This document shows, piece by piece, positions 1-6,632 of a stretch of DNA of 11,943 bases (position 1 is its first letter; each line of letters opens with the position of its first letter). The stretch comes from an uncultured Chlorobiaceae bacterium (GTDB lineage Bacteria; Bacteroidota; Chlorobiia; Chlorobiales; Chlorobiaceae). Position numbers and translations under genes: made by a program. The notes under the pieces were generated by a model. It was not told where the DNA came from, made no database searches, and was given only the letters and a program-made list of their open reading frames with translations. Where the stretch lies: positions 1-11,943 of the forward strand of contig CAILXE010000201.1 of the NCBI GenBank assembly GCA_903838095.1, in the 5' to 3' direction.

Positions 1-602
1 ATCTGCAGAAGCATGGTTTTGCCGGTTTTCGGCTGTGCCACAATCAATCCGCGCTGTCCTTTTCCGATCGGGGTGAAAATATCCATAATGCGTCCACAGG
101 CTTCAGACTGTTTTGTTTCAAGCTTGAGACGTTCACGAGGAAAAAGAGGTGTCAGATTTTCAAAATAAGGCCTCTCTCTTGTAATTTCAGGATCGTTGCC
201 ATCAATCGTATTTATCTTCAGCAAAGCAAAAAATCGCTCACCCTCTTTTGGAGCCCTTACCTGACCTGATACCGTATCTCCCGTTCGCATGTTAAAACGT
301 TTGATCTGAGAGGGAGAGACATAAATATCATCAGGGGAGGAGAGATAGTTGTAATTGGCGGATCGCAAGAAACCATAACCTTCAGGGATAACCTGCAAAA
401 CACCGGTATTAACCATGACATTACCGCTTTCAGAATCGGTATTCTTCTGGGACTGAGCTTCAATAATCTTGAAAATCAACTCTTCTTTTCGTAAGCCCGC
501 AGCCATCACCCCCAACTCTTTGGCTAAAGCATGCAACTCAGCAACCTTTTTTTTCTGGAGCATATTAATGTCCAGACCTTTAAAAATCGAATTGTTCGAC
601 AT
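1..602 (-). CDS. rho: Transcription termination factor Rho, N-terminal part (cut by window edge)
   Basis: Rho is a hexameric RNA-dependent ATPase and helicase that loads on C-rich nascent RNA and ends transcription. The 200 visible residues cover a Rho_N helical domain (about 12-50, with [17 protein letters not shown]), the OB-fold RNA-binding domain with the RNP motif GYGFLRS (75-81), the signatures [14 protein letters not shown] (91-104) and [12 protein letters not shown] (118-129), and the start of the ATPase domain with Walker A in [17 protein letters not shown] (184-200). The frame then leaves the window, so Walker B, the Q and R loops and the C-terminus cannot be judged. Residues align closely with E. 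coli Rho apart from a slightly longer N-terminus. The start is ATG at 602; Met14 is an alternative. No clear Shine-Dalgarno precedes it. The gene lies 311 bp downstream of folC on the same strand and probably has its own promoter and a regulated leader. Confidence 0.97.
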   Translation of the reverse strand, partial: MSNNSIFKGLDINMLQKKKVAELHALAKELGVMAAGLRKEELIFKIIEAQSQKNTDSESGNVMVNTGVLQVIPEGYGFLRSANYNYLSSPDDIYVSPSQIKRFNMRTGDTVSGQVRAPKEGERFFALLKINTIDGNDPEITRERPYFENLTPLFPRERLKLETKQSEACGRIMDIFTPIGKGQRGLIVAQPKTGKTMLLQ

Positions 603-683
603 TGTATATTAGTATTCAACGCTTGTTAAAAAAGCCAAAGAAAAAGTACGGACTAAACCCCACACGTTTATGGGGCATCCAGC

Positions 684-703
684 TTCGTGGTCAACGCCAC
701 GAA
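684..703 (-). promoter_or_regulatory. Perfect 7-bp stem-loop in rho leader
   Basis: TTCGTGG and CCACGAA are perfect inverted arms around a 6-nt loop. In the leftward transcript the hairpin lies about 80 nt before the rho start codon. No T-run follows, so it is not a canonical intrinsic terminator. The stop codon of a 17-codon ORF falls in its loop. A 5-bp CCCCA/TGGGG stem (658-675, 8-nt loop) follows, and an imperfect hairpin centred on TCATG-TTA-CATGA (732-750) precedes it. Confidence 0.5.
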
Positions 704-779
704 TCAATAACGGAAATTACCTTTAACGCTCTGTCATGTAACATGAAAGCAGGAAAAAGAATATGAAAGGGGAAGAATA

Positions 780-807
780 TCTATAATTGAAAACGGGATA
801 ATCACAA
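780..807 (-). promoter_or_regulatory. Candidate sigma-70-type promoter for rho
   Basis: On the minus strand TTGTGA (802-807) is followed by a 16-bp spacer and TATAGA (780-785). Each hexamer matches the sigma-70 consensus at four of six positions. Transcription would start near 773, giving a leader of about 170 nt before the rho ATG at 602. The hexamers are weak and the local DNA is AT-rich, so chance matches are likely. Confidence 0.25.
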
Positions 808-913
808 CAAGGAATTATGGAAAGGAATTTCTTCTAAGTACATGAATGAATCTCAGTAACTTGGATCAAATATAAAAAAATATCCATAAAAACACGCATT
901 TCCAGATATTGCT

Positions 914-2185
914 TTATGATATATATGCAGCAATAATGTCACCTGCCAGATAGAAAGAACCTGTCACCAGAATCAGATCATCATTTCCGGCTTTTTCAAG
1001 CAGAAAACCCAGCCCTTCCCGCCCATGACTGCTGATCGTTGCCTCGGCTCCCATCTGGTGGCACAAAGAACAAAGCGTTTCCGCCGGAACACTTCGCTCG
1101 GATGGAATATTGACCAGTACAAAATTGCAGTCAAGACGAGAAAGCTCGCGAATAATTGCATGCGCATCTTTGTCTGAAGCCAGTCCAAGCACAACATGCA
1201 CCCGGCGAAATGCCTGCCGGAATGAACAAAGCGCATTGACCGTTGCCCGCATACCATCAGGATTGTGCGATACGTCGAGAAGAACCATCGGAGAGGTGCC
1301 AATCCGCTCAAGTCTGGCTCTGTAGCCTGTCTGCAATAACCTTTCAAGGCCCAAAGAAATATGTTCCGCTGCAATTCCCGCATTTTCAGAAACCATGACT
1401 GCAAGAGAAACATTGGTGGCATGAAAAGAGCCTGTCAGAGGCACTTTCAGCATGGGATAGTGACTGAAGGCCGTCCTGACTTCAAGCTCAAGCATTCCCG
1501 GCTCAGCAGAAATAACCCGGCTGACCGCATCTCTTGCGGCAACAAAAAGTGGAGCCCTGCATGACTCCGCCATGTTCTGGATCGGCATAAATGCCTCAGG
1601 ATGACTGACCGCAGTAAAGACCCTGCTCCCGTTTTTTATAATTGCCGCTTTTTCAGTCGCAATATCCTCAAGAGTTTCACCAAGCCACGCTGTATGATCC
1701 AGACCTATACTTGGTATAACAACGTAATCAGCATCAACAACATTGGTTGCATCAAGCCGACCTCCCATACCTGTTTCTATAATGGAAACATCAACTCCTT
1801 CAGCGGCAAACCAGGCAAACGCCATGGCCGTCGTCGCTTCAAAAAAAGTGGAATGGTTCTCAACAACAGCATCTTTGAACAAAGAACAATACTGAGCTAC
1901 GCACTCACGCGGAATCTGCGCACCATTGATACGAATTCTTTCTGTAAAATCAACAAGATGAGGCGATGTGTAGAGTGCTGTTTTTCTGCCACTGGCCTGA
2001 AAAATCGAGGCCAGTGCAGCCGCAACCGTTCCTTTCCCGTTCGTGCCCGCAATATGGACAATCAGACCCAGTCGCTTATGAGGTGACCCCAGGAAATTGA
2101 GCAGTGAAGTGACACGATCAAGTCCGGGCTTGATTCCAAACCGATGGAGAGGATAGAGAAAATCGAGAGCGTCCTGGTAGGTCAC
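914..2185 (-). CDS. folC: Bifunctional dihydrofolate synthase/folylpolyglutamate synthase
   Basis: FolC adds L-glutamate to dihydropteroate and then further glutamates to reduced folates, using ATP, in the cytoplasm. The 423 residues are full length for the family. Visible are the Mur-ligase-type P-loop GTNGKGT (47-53; usually GTNGKGS), TSPHL (73-77), ETGMGGRLDATN (137-148), GLDHTAWLGETLEDIATEKA (161-180) with the conserved His and Lys of the metal/ATP site, DVSHNPDGMRA (304-314, the C-terminal domain's counterpart of DGAHNP), and VTGSFYLAGDI (407-417). The start is GTG (2185); there is no upstream ATG in the 9-bp gap after ruvA and no nearby downstream ATG, so GTG is the sensible choice. No Shine-Dalgarno is visible; translation is probably coupled to ruvA, which ends in two tandem TAG stops just ahead. 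Whether the enzyme has both activities or mainly one cannot be told from these motifs. Confidence 0.95.
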   Translation of the reverse strand: MTYQDALDFLYPLHRFGIKPGLDRVTSLLNFLGSPHKRLGLIVHIAGTNGKGTVAAALASIFQASGRKTALYTSPHLVDFTERIRINGAQIPRECVAQYCSLFKDAVVENHSTFFEATTAMAFAWFAAEGVDVSIIETGMGGRLDATNVVDADYVVIPSIGLDHTAWLGETLEDIATEKAAIIKNGSRVFTAVSHPEAFMPIQNMAESCRAPLFVAARDAVSRVISAEPGMLELEVRTAFSHYPMLKVPLTGSFHATNVSLAVMVSENAGIAAEHISLGLERLLQTGYRARLERIGTSPMVLLDVSHNPDGMRATVNALCSFRQAFRRVHVVLGLASDKDAHAIIRELSRLDCNFVLVNIPSERSVPAETLCSLCHQMGAEATISSHGREGLGFLLEKAGNDDLILVTGSFYLAGDIIAAYIS

Positions 2186-2194
2186 CGTGAACTA

Positions 2195-2797
2195 CTAATT
2201 GTTATGAATAGAAACAAGCGCTGATTTGACCACCTCTTCGACAGTAAGCCCGGCATTTTTTTCCAGAATGCTGACAACTGCTTTTTGGACGGTGATCCTT
2301 GAAAATCCAAGCGTCACAAGAGCATTGATGGCATCTTCACGCAACCTGGCCGTCTGAATCGAAGCGGTGGAGGCAATGCCCCCGGATGGAGTCAGTTTCA
2401 GAATTTTATCCCGCAACTCAAGGATAATCCTTGCTGCGGTTTTCTTGCCAACTCCGGAGATACCATAAAGTCTTTCAGGGGAATTGGCCAGAATAGCATC
2501 ATGAACATCCTGTACCTGCAACCCGGAAAGGACAGCAAGCGCCAGCTTTGGGCCAACACCAGACGTCAGTAAAAGCAACCGGAACAGTTGGCGCTCCTCT
2601 TCGCATGAAAATCCGTAAAGTTGCAGGGCATCTTCCCTGACATAAAGATGTGAAAAAAGAAGCACTTCATTTCCGGGTTCAGGCAAGTGGCGGCTCGTCG
2701 TTGCAGAAATCAGAAGCCGATATGCAACACCAGAAACTTCGACAATTGCTTCCTCAGGCAAAACTGACACCAGTTTACCGCGAAAATATGCAAACAT
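2195..2797 (-). CDS. ruvA: Holliday junction branch migration protein RuvA
   Basis: RuvA binds four-way DNA junctions as a tetramer or octamer and loads the RuvB helicase for branch migration in recombinational repair. At 200 aa the protein is the usual length. Domain I is an OB-fold (1-62, beginning [12 protein letters not shown]). Domain II carries two helix-hairpin-helix motifs, [18 protein letters not shown] (75-92) and [19 protein letters not shown] (110-128). Domain III (about 150-198, [15 protein letters not shown]) is the RuvB-contacting three-helix bundle, tethered by a Ser/Ala/Thr-rich linker. The ATG at 2797 gives the standard N-terminus. There is no Shine-Dalgarno; instead TATAAT lies 5 bp before the ATG. 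The stop is TAG followed at once by a second TAG. ruvB and ruvC are not in this window. Confidence 0.98.
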   Translation of the reverse strand: MFAYFRGKLVSVLPEEAIVEVSGVAYRLLISATTSRHLPEPGNEVLLFSHLYVREDALQLYGFSCEEERQLFRLLLLTSGVGPKLALAVLSGLQVQDVHDAILANSPERLYGISGVGKKTAARIILELRDKILKLTPSGGIASTASIQTARLREDAINALVTLGFSRITVQKAVVSILEKNAGLTVEEVVKSALVSIHNN

Positions 2798-2842
2798 GAG
2801 AGATTATATTGAATCCCGGACTGATAATGTCATCCAGTCCGG
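2798..2842 (-). promoter_or_regulatory. Hairpin and consensus -10 immediately upstream of ruvA
   Basis: An 8-bp perfect inverted repeat, CCGGACTG (2816-2823) and CAGTCCGG (2835-2842), encloses an 11-nt loop in the rpsT-ruvA gap. On the minus strand a perfect TATAAT (2803-2808) follows and ends 5 bp before the ruvA ATG. ATGACA lies 19 bp upstream of that -10, inside the hairpin. If used, the promoter would give a leaderless or nearly leaderless ruvA mRNA. No T-run follows the hairpin, so termination after rpsT by this element alone is doubtful. Confidence 0.35.
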
Positions 2843-2883
2843 TTCAGACAATGAAGAAAACTTCTGGCATGGCCAGTCTATTG

Positions 2884-3165
2884 CTACTCTTTGTCAGCCT
2901 TCACATAACTGTTCAAAAGACGCGTCAACTGAGACTTTTTTCGAGAAGCTTTATTGGCGTGTATATAATTCTTTACCCCAAGGCGGTCAAGCTTCTGCAC
3001 AGCCGAGCGGTAGGCGACTTCAACGACAGCCTTGTCTGCGCTGGTATCAATCAGTTTTTGCATGGTTTTTACAAGAACTTTCAGCTCTTTTTTCCTCGCT
3101 CTGTTCCTGGCATTTCTTCTTTCTGACTGCCGCAGTCTTTTTTCAGCCGATTTGTGTAAAGGCAT
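2884..3165 (-). CDS. rpsT: 30S ribosomal protein S20
   Basis: S20 is a basic three-helix protein that binds 16S rRNA early in 30S assembly. The 93-residue product is near the family's usual length, Lys/Arg-rich throughout, with the typical start [20 protein letters not shown], the central [17 protein letters not shown] segment and the conserved [20 protein letters not shown] near the C-terminus. The ATG at 3165 gives the canonical N-terminus; only a weak AGTAAG-like site precedes it. The S20 sequence is the best single pointer to a Chlorobi-like host. It is the first gene of the leftward group rpsT-ruvA-folC(-rho), with ruvA starting 86 bp downstream. Confidence 0.98.
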   Translation of the reverse strand: MPLHKSAEKRLRQSERRNARNRARKKELKVLVKTMQKLIDTSADKAVVEVAYRSAVQKLDRLGVKNYIHANKASRKKSQLTRLLNSYVKADKE

Positions 3166-3193
3166 ATACGCTTACTGTTAGAATATAATAGTG

Positions 3194-3221
3194 TTGAATA
3201 ACAAAAGGCATGTAATATAAA
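3194..3221 (+). promoter_or_regulatory. Candidate promoter for glmM-ABC exporter pair
   Basis: TTGAAT (3194-3199) is separated by 16 bp from TATAAA (3216-3221; five of six matches to the -10 consensus). Transcription would start near 3228. Its -10 overlaps the -10 proposed for the divergent rpsT promoter, so the two could not be occupied at the same time if both are real. Confidence 0.3.
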
Positions 3222-3241
3222 AGAAACAAATCAAAAGGCAA
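3214..3241 (-). promoter_or_regulatory. Candidate promoter for rpsT
   Basis: On the minus strand TTGCCT (3236-3241) is spaced 16 bp from TATATT (3214-3219), which matches TATAAT at five of six positions. The start site would fall near 3207, leaving about a 40-nt leader before rpsT. The -35 is weak. A second AT-rich candidate (TATATT near 3181-3190) lies closer to the gene but has no reasonable -35. Confidence 0.3.
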
Positions 3242-3399
3242 ACAAGAAAAATAAAGAGCGTGAGAGAGGCCTGTATCTTCGCATCATATACGCCCTCATT
3301 TCGCACCCCTGAAACGGCTTGTCTGATATCTCAACAATGCTCTTCATACCTCTTTTTTCTTATATTGGGCGAAATCTTCACCAAGATAACCTTGCGCTT

Positions 3400-4803
3400 A
3401 TGAGCCTGATGATCAGCGTTTCCGGGATAAGAGGAGTCGTTGGCGAAAGCCTTACTCCAAAAAATCTCACTGCTTTTGCAACCTCTTTTGCTGCCTGGAC
3501 TCTTCGGAGAAGTCATGCAAAAAAAGCCAGAATTGTTATTGGCAGGGATACCCGGCCAACCGGAAAGGCTATCAGTGATCTGGTGAGCAATACGCTGCTC
3601 CTGTGCGGGTGCGATGTTATTGATCTCGGCATGGCCACCACTCCAACGGTAGAAATGGCCGTAACAAACGAACATGCCGATGGCGGCCTTATTATTACAG
3701 CTTCCCACAACCCTGTCGAATGGAATGCACTGAAAATGCTCAACCATCTGGGTGAGTTTTTAAGCGCTGAAGAGGTAGCTGAACTTCTTGATATTGCTGA
3801 AAAAGAGGAATTTGTCACTGCGCGCTGGGACGACCTCGGCTCTATGAGTCATAAATGCGACTATGACGACTATCATATTGAAAAGGTACTTCAGCTATCT
3901 TGTATTAATCCTGCCGCAATTACAAGAGAACATTTCAAAGTTCTTGTTGACTGTGTCGAGGGAGCGGGCTATGCGATTATTCCGAAACTCTGTGAAAAGC
4001 TCGGCATTGAAAGCATTGTCAAGTTTGCCTGTGACGGCACGGGACTTTTTCCCCGAAATCCTGAGCCCATTGAAGAAAATTTACCTGACACCATAGCCGC
4101 GCTCAGGGCGAGTGAATGCGATTTTGCCCTTATCGTTGATCCTGATGTTGACCGGCTGGCACTTCTCTGTGAAGATGGCACGCTCTTCGGAGAAGAGTAT
4201 ACCCTGGTTGCCTGTGCTGATTTTTACCTGAAGCACAACCCCGGAGCTGTGGCTAACAATCTTTCAAGCAGTCGGGCACTGCGTGATATTGCCAGTCGAT
4301 ACGGGGTGGCGTGTTACAGCTCAAAAGTTGGTGAAGTTAACGTCAGTGAGATGATGAAAGCACAACATGCCGTTATCGGTGGTGAAGGGAATGGTGGAGT
4401 CATTTTACCTGAACTGCACTATGGACGTGACGCATTAGTCGGCATTGCCCTTATTGTTCAGGCATTTGCCCTCTGGCGTTCAGCAAACAATGGTGGATTG
4501 CTCTCTCAGTTCCGCCGTCAGTTTCCGGATTATGTTATGTCAAAGCAAAAAATAGTCCTTGGCCATGCAAGTCGTGAATCACTTCAAAAAATATTTAATG
4601 ATATTGCCCTCCTGTATGAAAACGCTGATTCCTGCATGCTTGACGGCCTTAAGCTTGATTTTGTTGACAGTTGGGTTCACTTACGGCCGTCAAACACAGA
4701 ACCTGTGGTGAGAATCTATACCGAGGCGCCGACAAGAGAGAGGGCCGAGGCGCTGGCCAACGAACTGAAACATGAAATCGAGAAAAGAGCTCTCGGAAAT
4801 TGA
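3400..4803 (+). CDS. glmM: Phosphohexomutase, probably phosphoglucosamine mutase (GlmM)
   Basis: Alpha-D-phosphohexomutase superfamily; the likely reaction is glucosamine-6-phosphate to glucosamine-1-phosphate, the step before UDP-GlcNAc for peptidoglycan and lipid A. The 467-aa product shows [11 protein letters not shown] near the N-terminus, the phosphoserine loop TASHNP with Ser102 (the same number as the catalytic Ser of E. coli GlmM), the metal loop DPDVDR (247-252), the sugar-binding loop GEGNGG (328-333) and the phosphate-binding RPSNTEP (429-435), so all four active-site loops are intact. GEGNGG in place of GEQSGH-type loops is the variant I associate with Bacteroidetes/Chlorobi and archaeal-like GlmM; a phosphomannomutase/phosphoglucomutase role remains possible. 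I chose ATG 3400 because the family N-terminus begins there. The frame stays open upstream through ATG 3337 to TTG 3319, adding 21-27 residues without family character. The stop is 3 bp from the next gene. Confidence 0.82.
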   Translation: MSLMISVSGIRGVVGESLTPKNLTAFATSFAAWTLRRSHAKKARIVIGRDTRPTGKAISDLVSNTLLLCGCDVIDLGMATTPTVEMAVTNEHADGGLIITASHNPVEWNALKMLNHLGEFLSAEEVAELLDIAEKEEFVTARWDDLGSMSHKCDYDDYHIEKVLQLSCINPAAITREHFKVLVDCVEGAGYAIIPKLCEKLGIESIVKFACDGTGLFPRNPEPIEENLPDTIAALRASECDFALIVDPDVDRLALLCEDGTLFGEEYTLVACADFYLKHNPGAVANNLSSSRALRDIASRYGVACYSSKVGEVNVSEMMKAQHAVIGGEGNGGVILPELHYGRDALVGIALIVQAFALWRSANNGGLLSQFRRQFPDYVMSKQKIVLGHASRESLQKIFNDIALLYENADSCMLDGLKLDFVDSWVHLRPSNTEPVVRIYTEAPTRERAEALANELKHEIEKRALGN

Positions 4804-4806
4804 CCC

Positions 4807-6630
4807 ATGAGTAACAACTCGACAAAAAAAAGTTTCCGGCCACAGCAGGACGATACGTTACAAAAAGAGAGAAAAAGTTCGGTTGACCGCTACATTGTTT
4901 CCCGTCTTTTCACGTACATCAAGCCATACAATAAACTTGTCGCAATCGCCGTTGCCATCACCATCGCAGGCTCTTTTCTCGGCCCGCTGCGACCTTATCT
5001 GACTAAAATTGCAATCGACGACTATATCGCCCGGGGTGATCTCAAAGGCTTGACCGTCGTCAGTATTTTTCTTGCTGCGGCTATTCTTCTTGACGGTATC
5101 AAGCAATATATCACGACCTGGCTGACACAGATTATAGGACAAAAGGCCGTTCTTGATATCCGGATGGATATTTTTACCCATCTGCAGAAACTGCCTGCAC
5201 GTTTTTTTGACCGCAACCCGATCGGAAGACTGATTACCCGGACAACCAATGACGTCGAGTCGCTGAACGAGATGCTCTCCAGCGGAATCATTACTATTAT
5301 GGGGGATCTGTTGCAGCTCCTTTTCATTGTTGTGTTGATGGCCTGGATTGACTGGCAACTGACACTTATTGTGCTTGCCATCCTTCCCCTTATGATTTAT
5401 GCCACAATCGCCTTCAAAAACAGGGTCAGAGTAGCGTTTCAGGATGTGCTCACCCACATCGCAAGACTGAACACTTTTTTTCAGGAACATCTCACCGGCA
5501 TGACTATTGTGCAGCTTTTTAATCGTGAAGAGCGCGAAGCGGTTAAATATGCGGCTATCAATGCCGATCACCGTGATGCCAATATCCGTACCGTCTTTTA
5601 CTTCTCGATTTACTACCCGCTGATTGAAGTGCTGAGCTCGGCTGCGGCCGGTCTTGTAATATGGTACAGTGGCGTACGACTCCTCAGGGCTGATCTTTCA
5701 ATCGGTGTCGTCGTATCGTTTGTTCAGTATATCTGGCTGTTTTTCCGTCCGCTTCAGCATCTTTCTGACCGATTCAATGTTATTCAGACTGCTATTGCAA
5801 GCTCGGACCGCATTATTCGCCTCCTGGACGAAAAGGAGGGAAGAGAGGATCAGTCCAAACTGAACAATCTTGAGTCGTTCAACGATTGCATTGAGTTCAG
5901 AAATGTCTGGTTTGCTTATGAGAGTGACAACTGGGTACTGAAAGATATCTCAATGAGCATAAGGCATGGAGAGAAGATTGCCATTGTCGGCGCCACAGGC
6001 AGTGGAAAGACGACGCTGATCAATATACTTTCCAGGCTCTACCCCTTTTCAAAAGGCTCGGTGACCATTGATGGGATCCCGTTGCAGGAGATCGCTGAAC
6101 TTTCGGTCAGAAAACTTGTGGGTGTTGTGATGCAGGATGTTTTCCTCTTTTCCGGCAGCATAAAAGAGAATCTTGCATTCGGGAATCCGGATGTGACTGA
6201 AGAAGCGGTGCTTGAAGCGGCAAGGGTTGTGGGGGCGGACCGGTTTATTCAGCAACTTCCGGGCGGTTACGAATACAGGGTTCTTGAAAACGGCACCGGA
6301 CTCTCGTCCGGTCAAAAACAGTTAATTGCTTTCGTTCGTGCACTTCTCTACAATCCGGAAATTCTGGTTTTGGATGAGGCCACCAGTTCGGTTGATACTG
6401 AAACCGAGTCACTTATTGATGCGGCAACCGCCCGGCTCATGAGTGAGCGCACCTCTATCATTATTGCCCACAGACTTTCAACCGTGCAGAAAGCCGACCG
6501 GATTATTGTCCTGCACAAAGGAGTGGTCAGAGAAACCGGAAACCATCAGGAGCTTCTTGCAAAAAGAGGGCTTTACTATAAGCTGTACCTGTTACAGCAT
6601 CCCGAACAAACCTTGCTGCATGAGATGTGA
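4807..6630 (+). CDS. Half-size ABC exporter, fused permease and ATPase (MdlB/MsbA-like)
   Basis: A 607-aa type IV (MsbA-fold) exporter half-transporter of the inner membrane; a dimer drives ATP-dependent export of lipids, drugs or peptides, and the substrate is unknown. A hydrophilic, basic N-terminus of about 40 residues precedes six expected transmembrane helices (roughly 42-63, 78-100, 155-180, 182-203, 265-290 and 297-318). The nucleotide-binding domain (about 360-600) has Walker A GATGSGKT (395-402), Q-loop Gln443, signature LSSGQ (499-503, a variant of LSGGQ), Walker B ILVLDE (519-524), D-loop SSVD (527-530) and the H-loop His555. All catalytic residues are present. The signature context GTGLSSGQKQLIAFVRALL resembles MdlB/SmdB-type subunits, which often work as heterodimers, but no second half-transporter is in the window. 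It is probably co-transcribed with glmM. Its stop codon lies 2 bp from that of the convergent permease gene. Confidence 0.93.
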   Translation: MSNNSTKKSFRPQQDDTLQKERKSSVDRYIVSRLFTYIKPYNKLVAIAVAITIAGSFLGPLRPYLTKIAIDDYIARGDLKGLTVVSIFLAAAILLDGIKQYITTWLTQIIGQKAVLDIRMDIFTHLQKLPARFFDRNPIGRLITRTTNDVESLNEMLSSGIITIMGDLLQLLFIVVLMAWIDWQLTLIVLAILPLMIYATIAFKNRVRVAFQDVLTHIARLNTFFQEHLTGMTIVQLFNREEREAVKYAAINADHRDANIRTVFYFSIYYPLIEVLSSAAAGLVIWYSGVRLLRADLSIGVVVSFVQYIWLFFRPLQHLSDRFNVIQTAIASSDRIIRLLDEKEGREDQSKLNNLESFNDCIEFRNVWFAYESDNWVLKDISMSIRHGEKIAIVGATGSGKTTLINILSRLYPFSKGSVTIDGIPLQEIAELSVRKLVGVVMQDVFLFSGSIKENLAFGNPDVTEEAVLEAARVVGADRFIQQLPGGYEYRVLENGTGLSSGQKQLIAFVRALLYNPEILVLDEATSSVDTETESLIDAATARLMSERTSIIIAHRLSTVQKADRIIVLHKGVVRETGNHQELLAKRGLYYKLYLLQHPEQTLLHEM

Positions 6631-6632
6631 CA

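Larger units (their letters stand above)
603..913 (-). promoter_or_regulatory. Non-coding folC-rho intergenic region; probable rho leader
   Basis: This 311-bp stretch has no convincing gene. Read leftward it is AT-rich after the folC stop. It then contains a candidate promoter (780-807), a pyrimidine-rich C>G segment (745-780), three inverted repeats (732-750, 684-703, 658-675), two tiny ORFs of 17 and 20 codons (744-691 and 678-616), a T-rich tract and the rho ATG. E. coli rho is known to be autoregulated by Rho-dependent attenuation in its leader; this layout would suit a similar arrangement, but that is inference. Confidence 0.5.

Noticed and set aside
658..675. CCCCA/TGGGG hairpin as a folC terminator
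   Set aside because: The stem is only 5 bp with an 8-nt loop, and the following sequence is TTTAG, not a sustained T-run. It also lies about 240 bp past the folC stop, in the probable rho leader.
1601..2086. 161-codon open frame on the plus strand inside folC
   Set aside because: It is antisense to a clear FolC reading frame with intact motifs, and its translation has no recognisable family features.
2796..3188. 130-codon plus-strand open frame across rpsT and the rpsT-ruvA gap
   Set aside because: It overlaps the highly conserved S20 gene on the other strand and has no supporting motif or ribosome site.
4858..5571. 237-codon open frame on the minus strand inside the ABC exporter
   Set aside because: Long, but antisense to an unambiguous membrane domain; its composition (Asn, Lys, His-rich with no domain pattern) fits a shadow frame.
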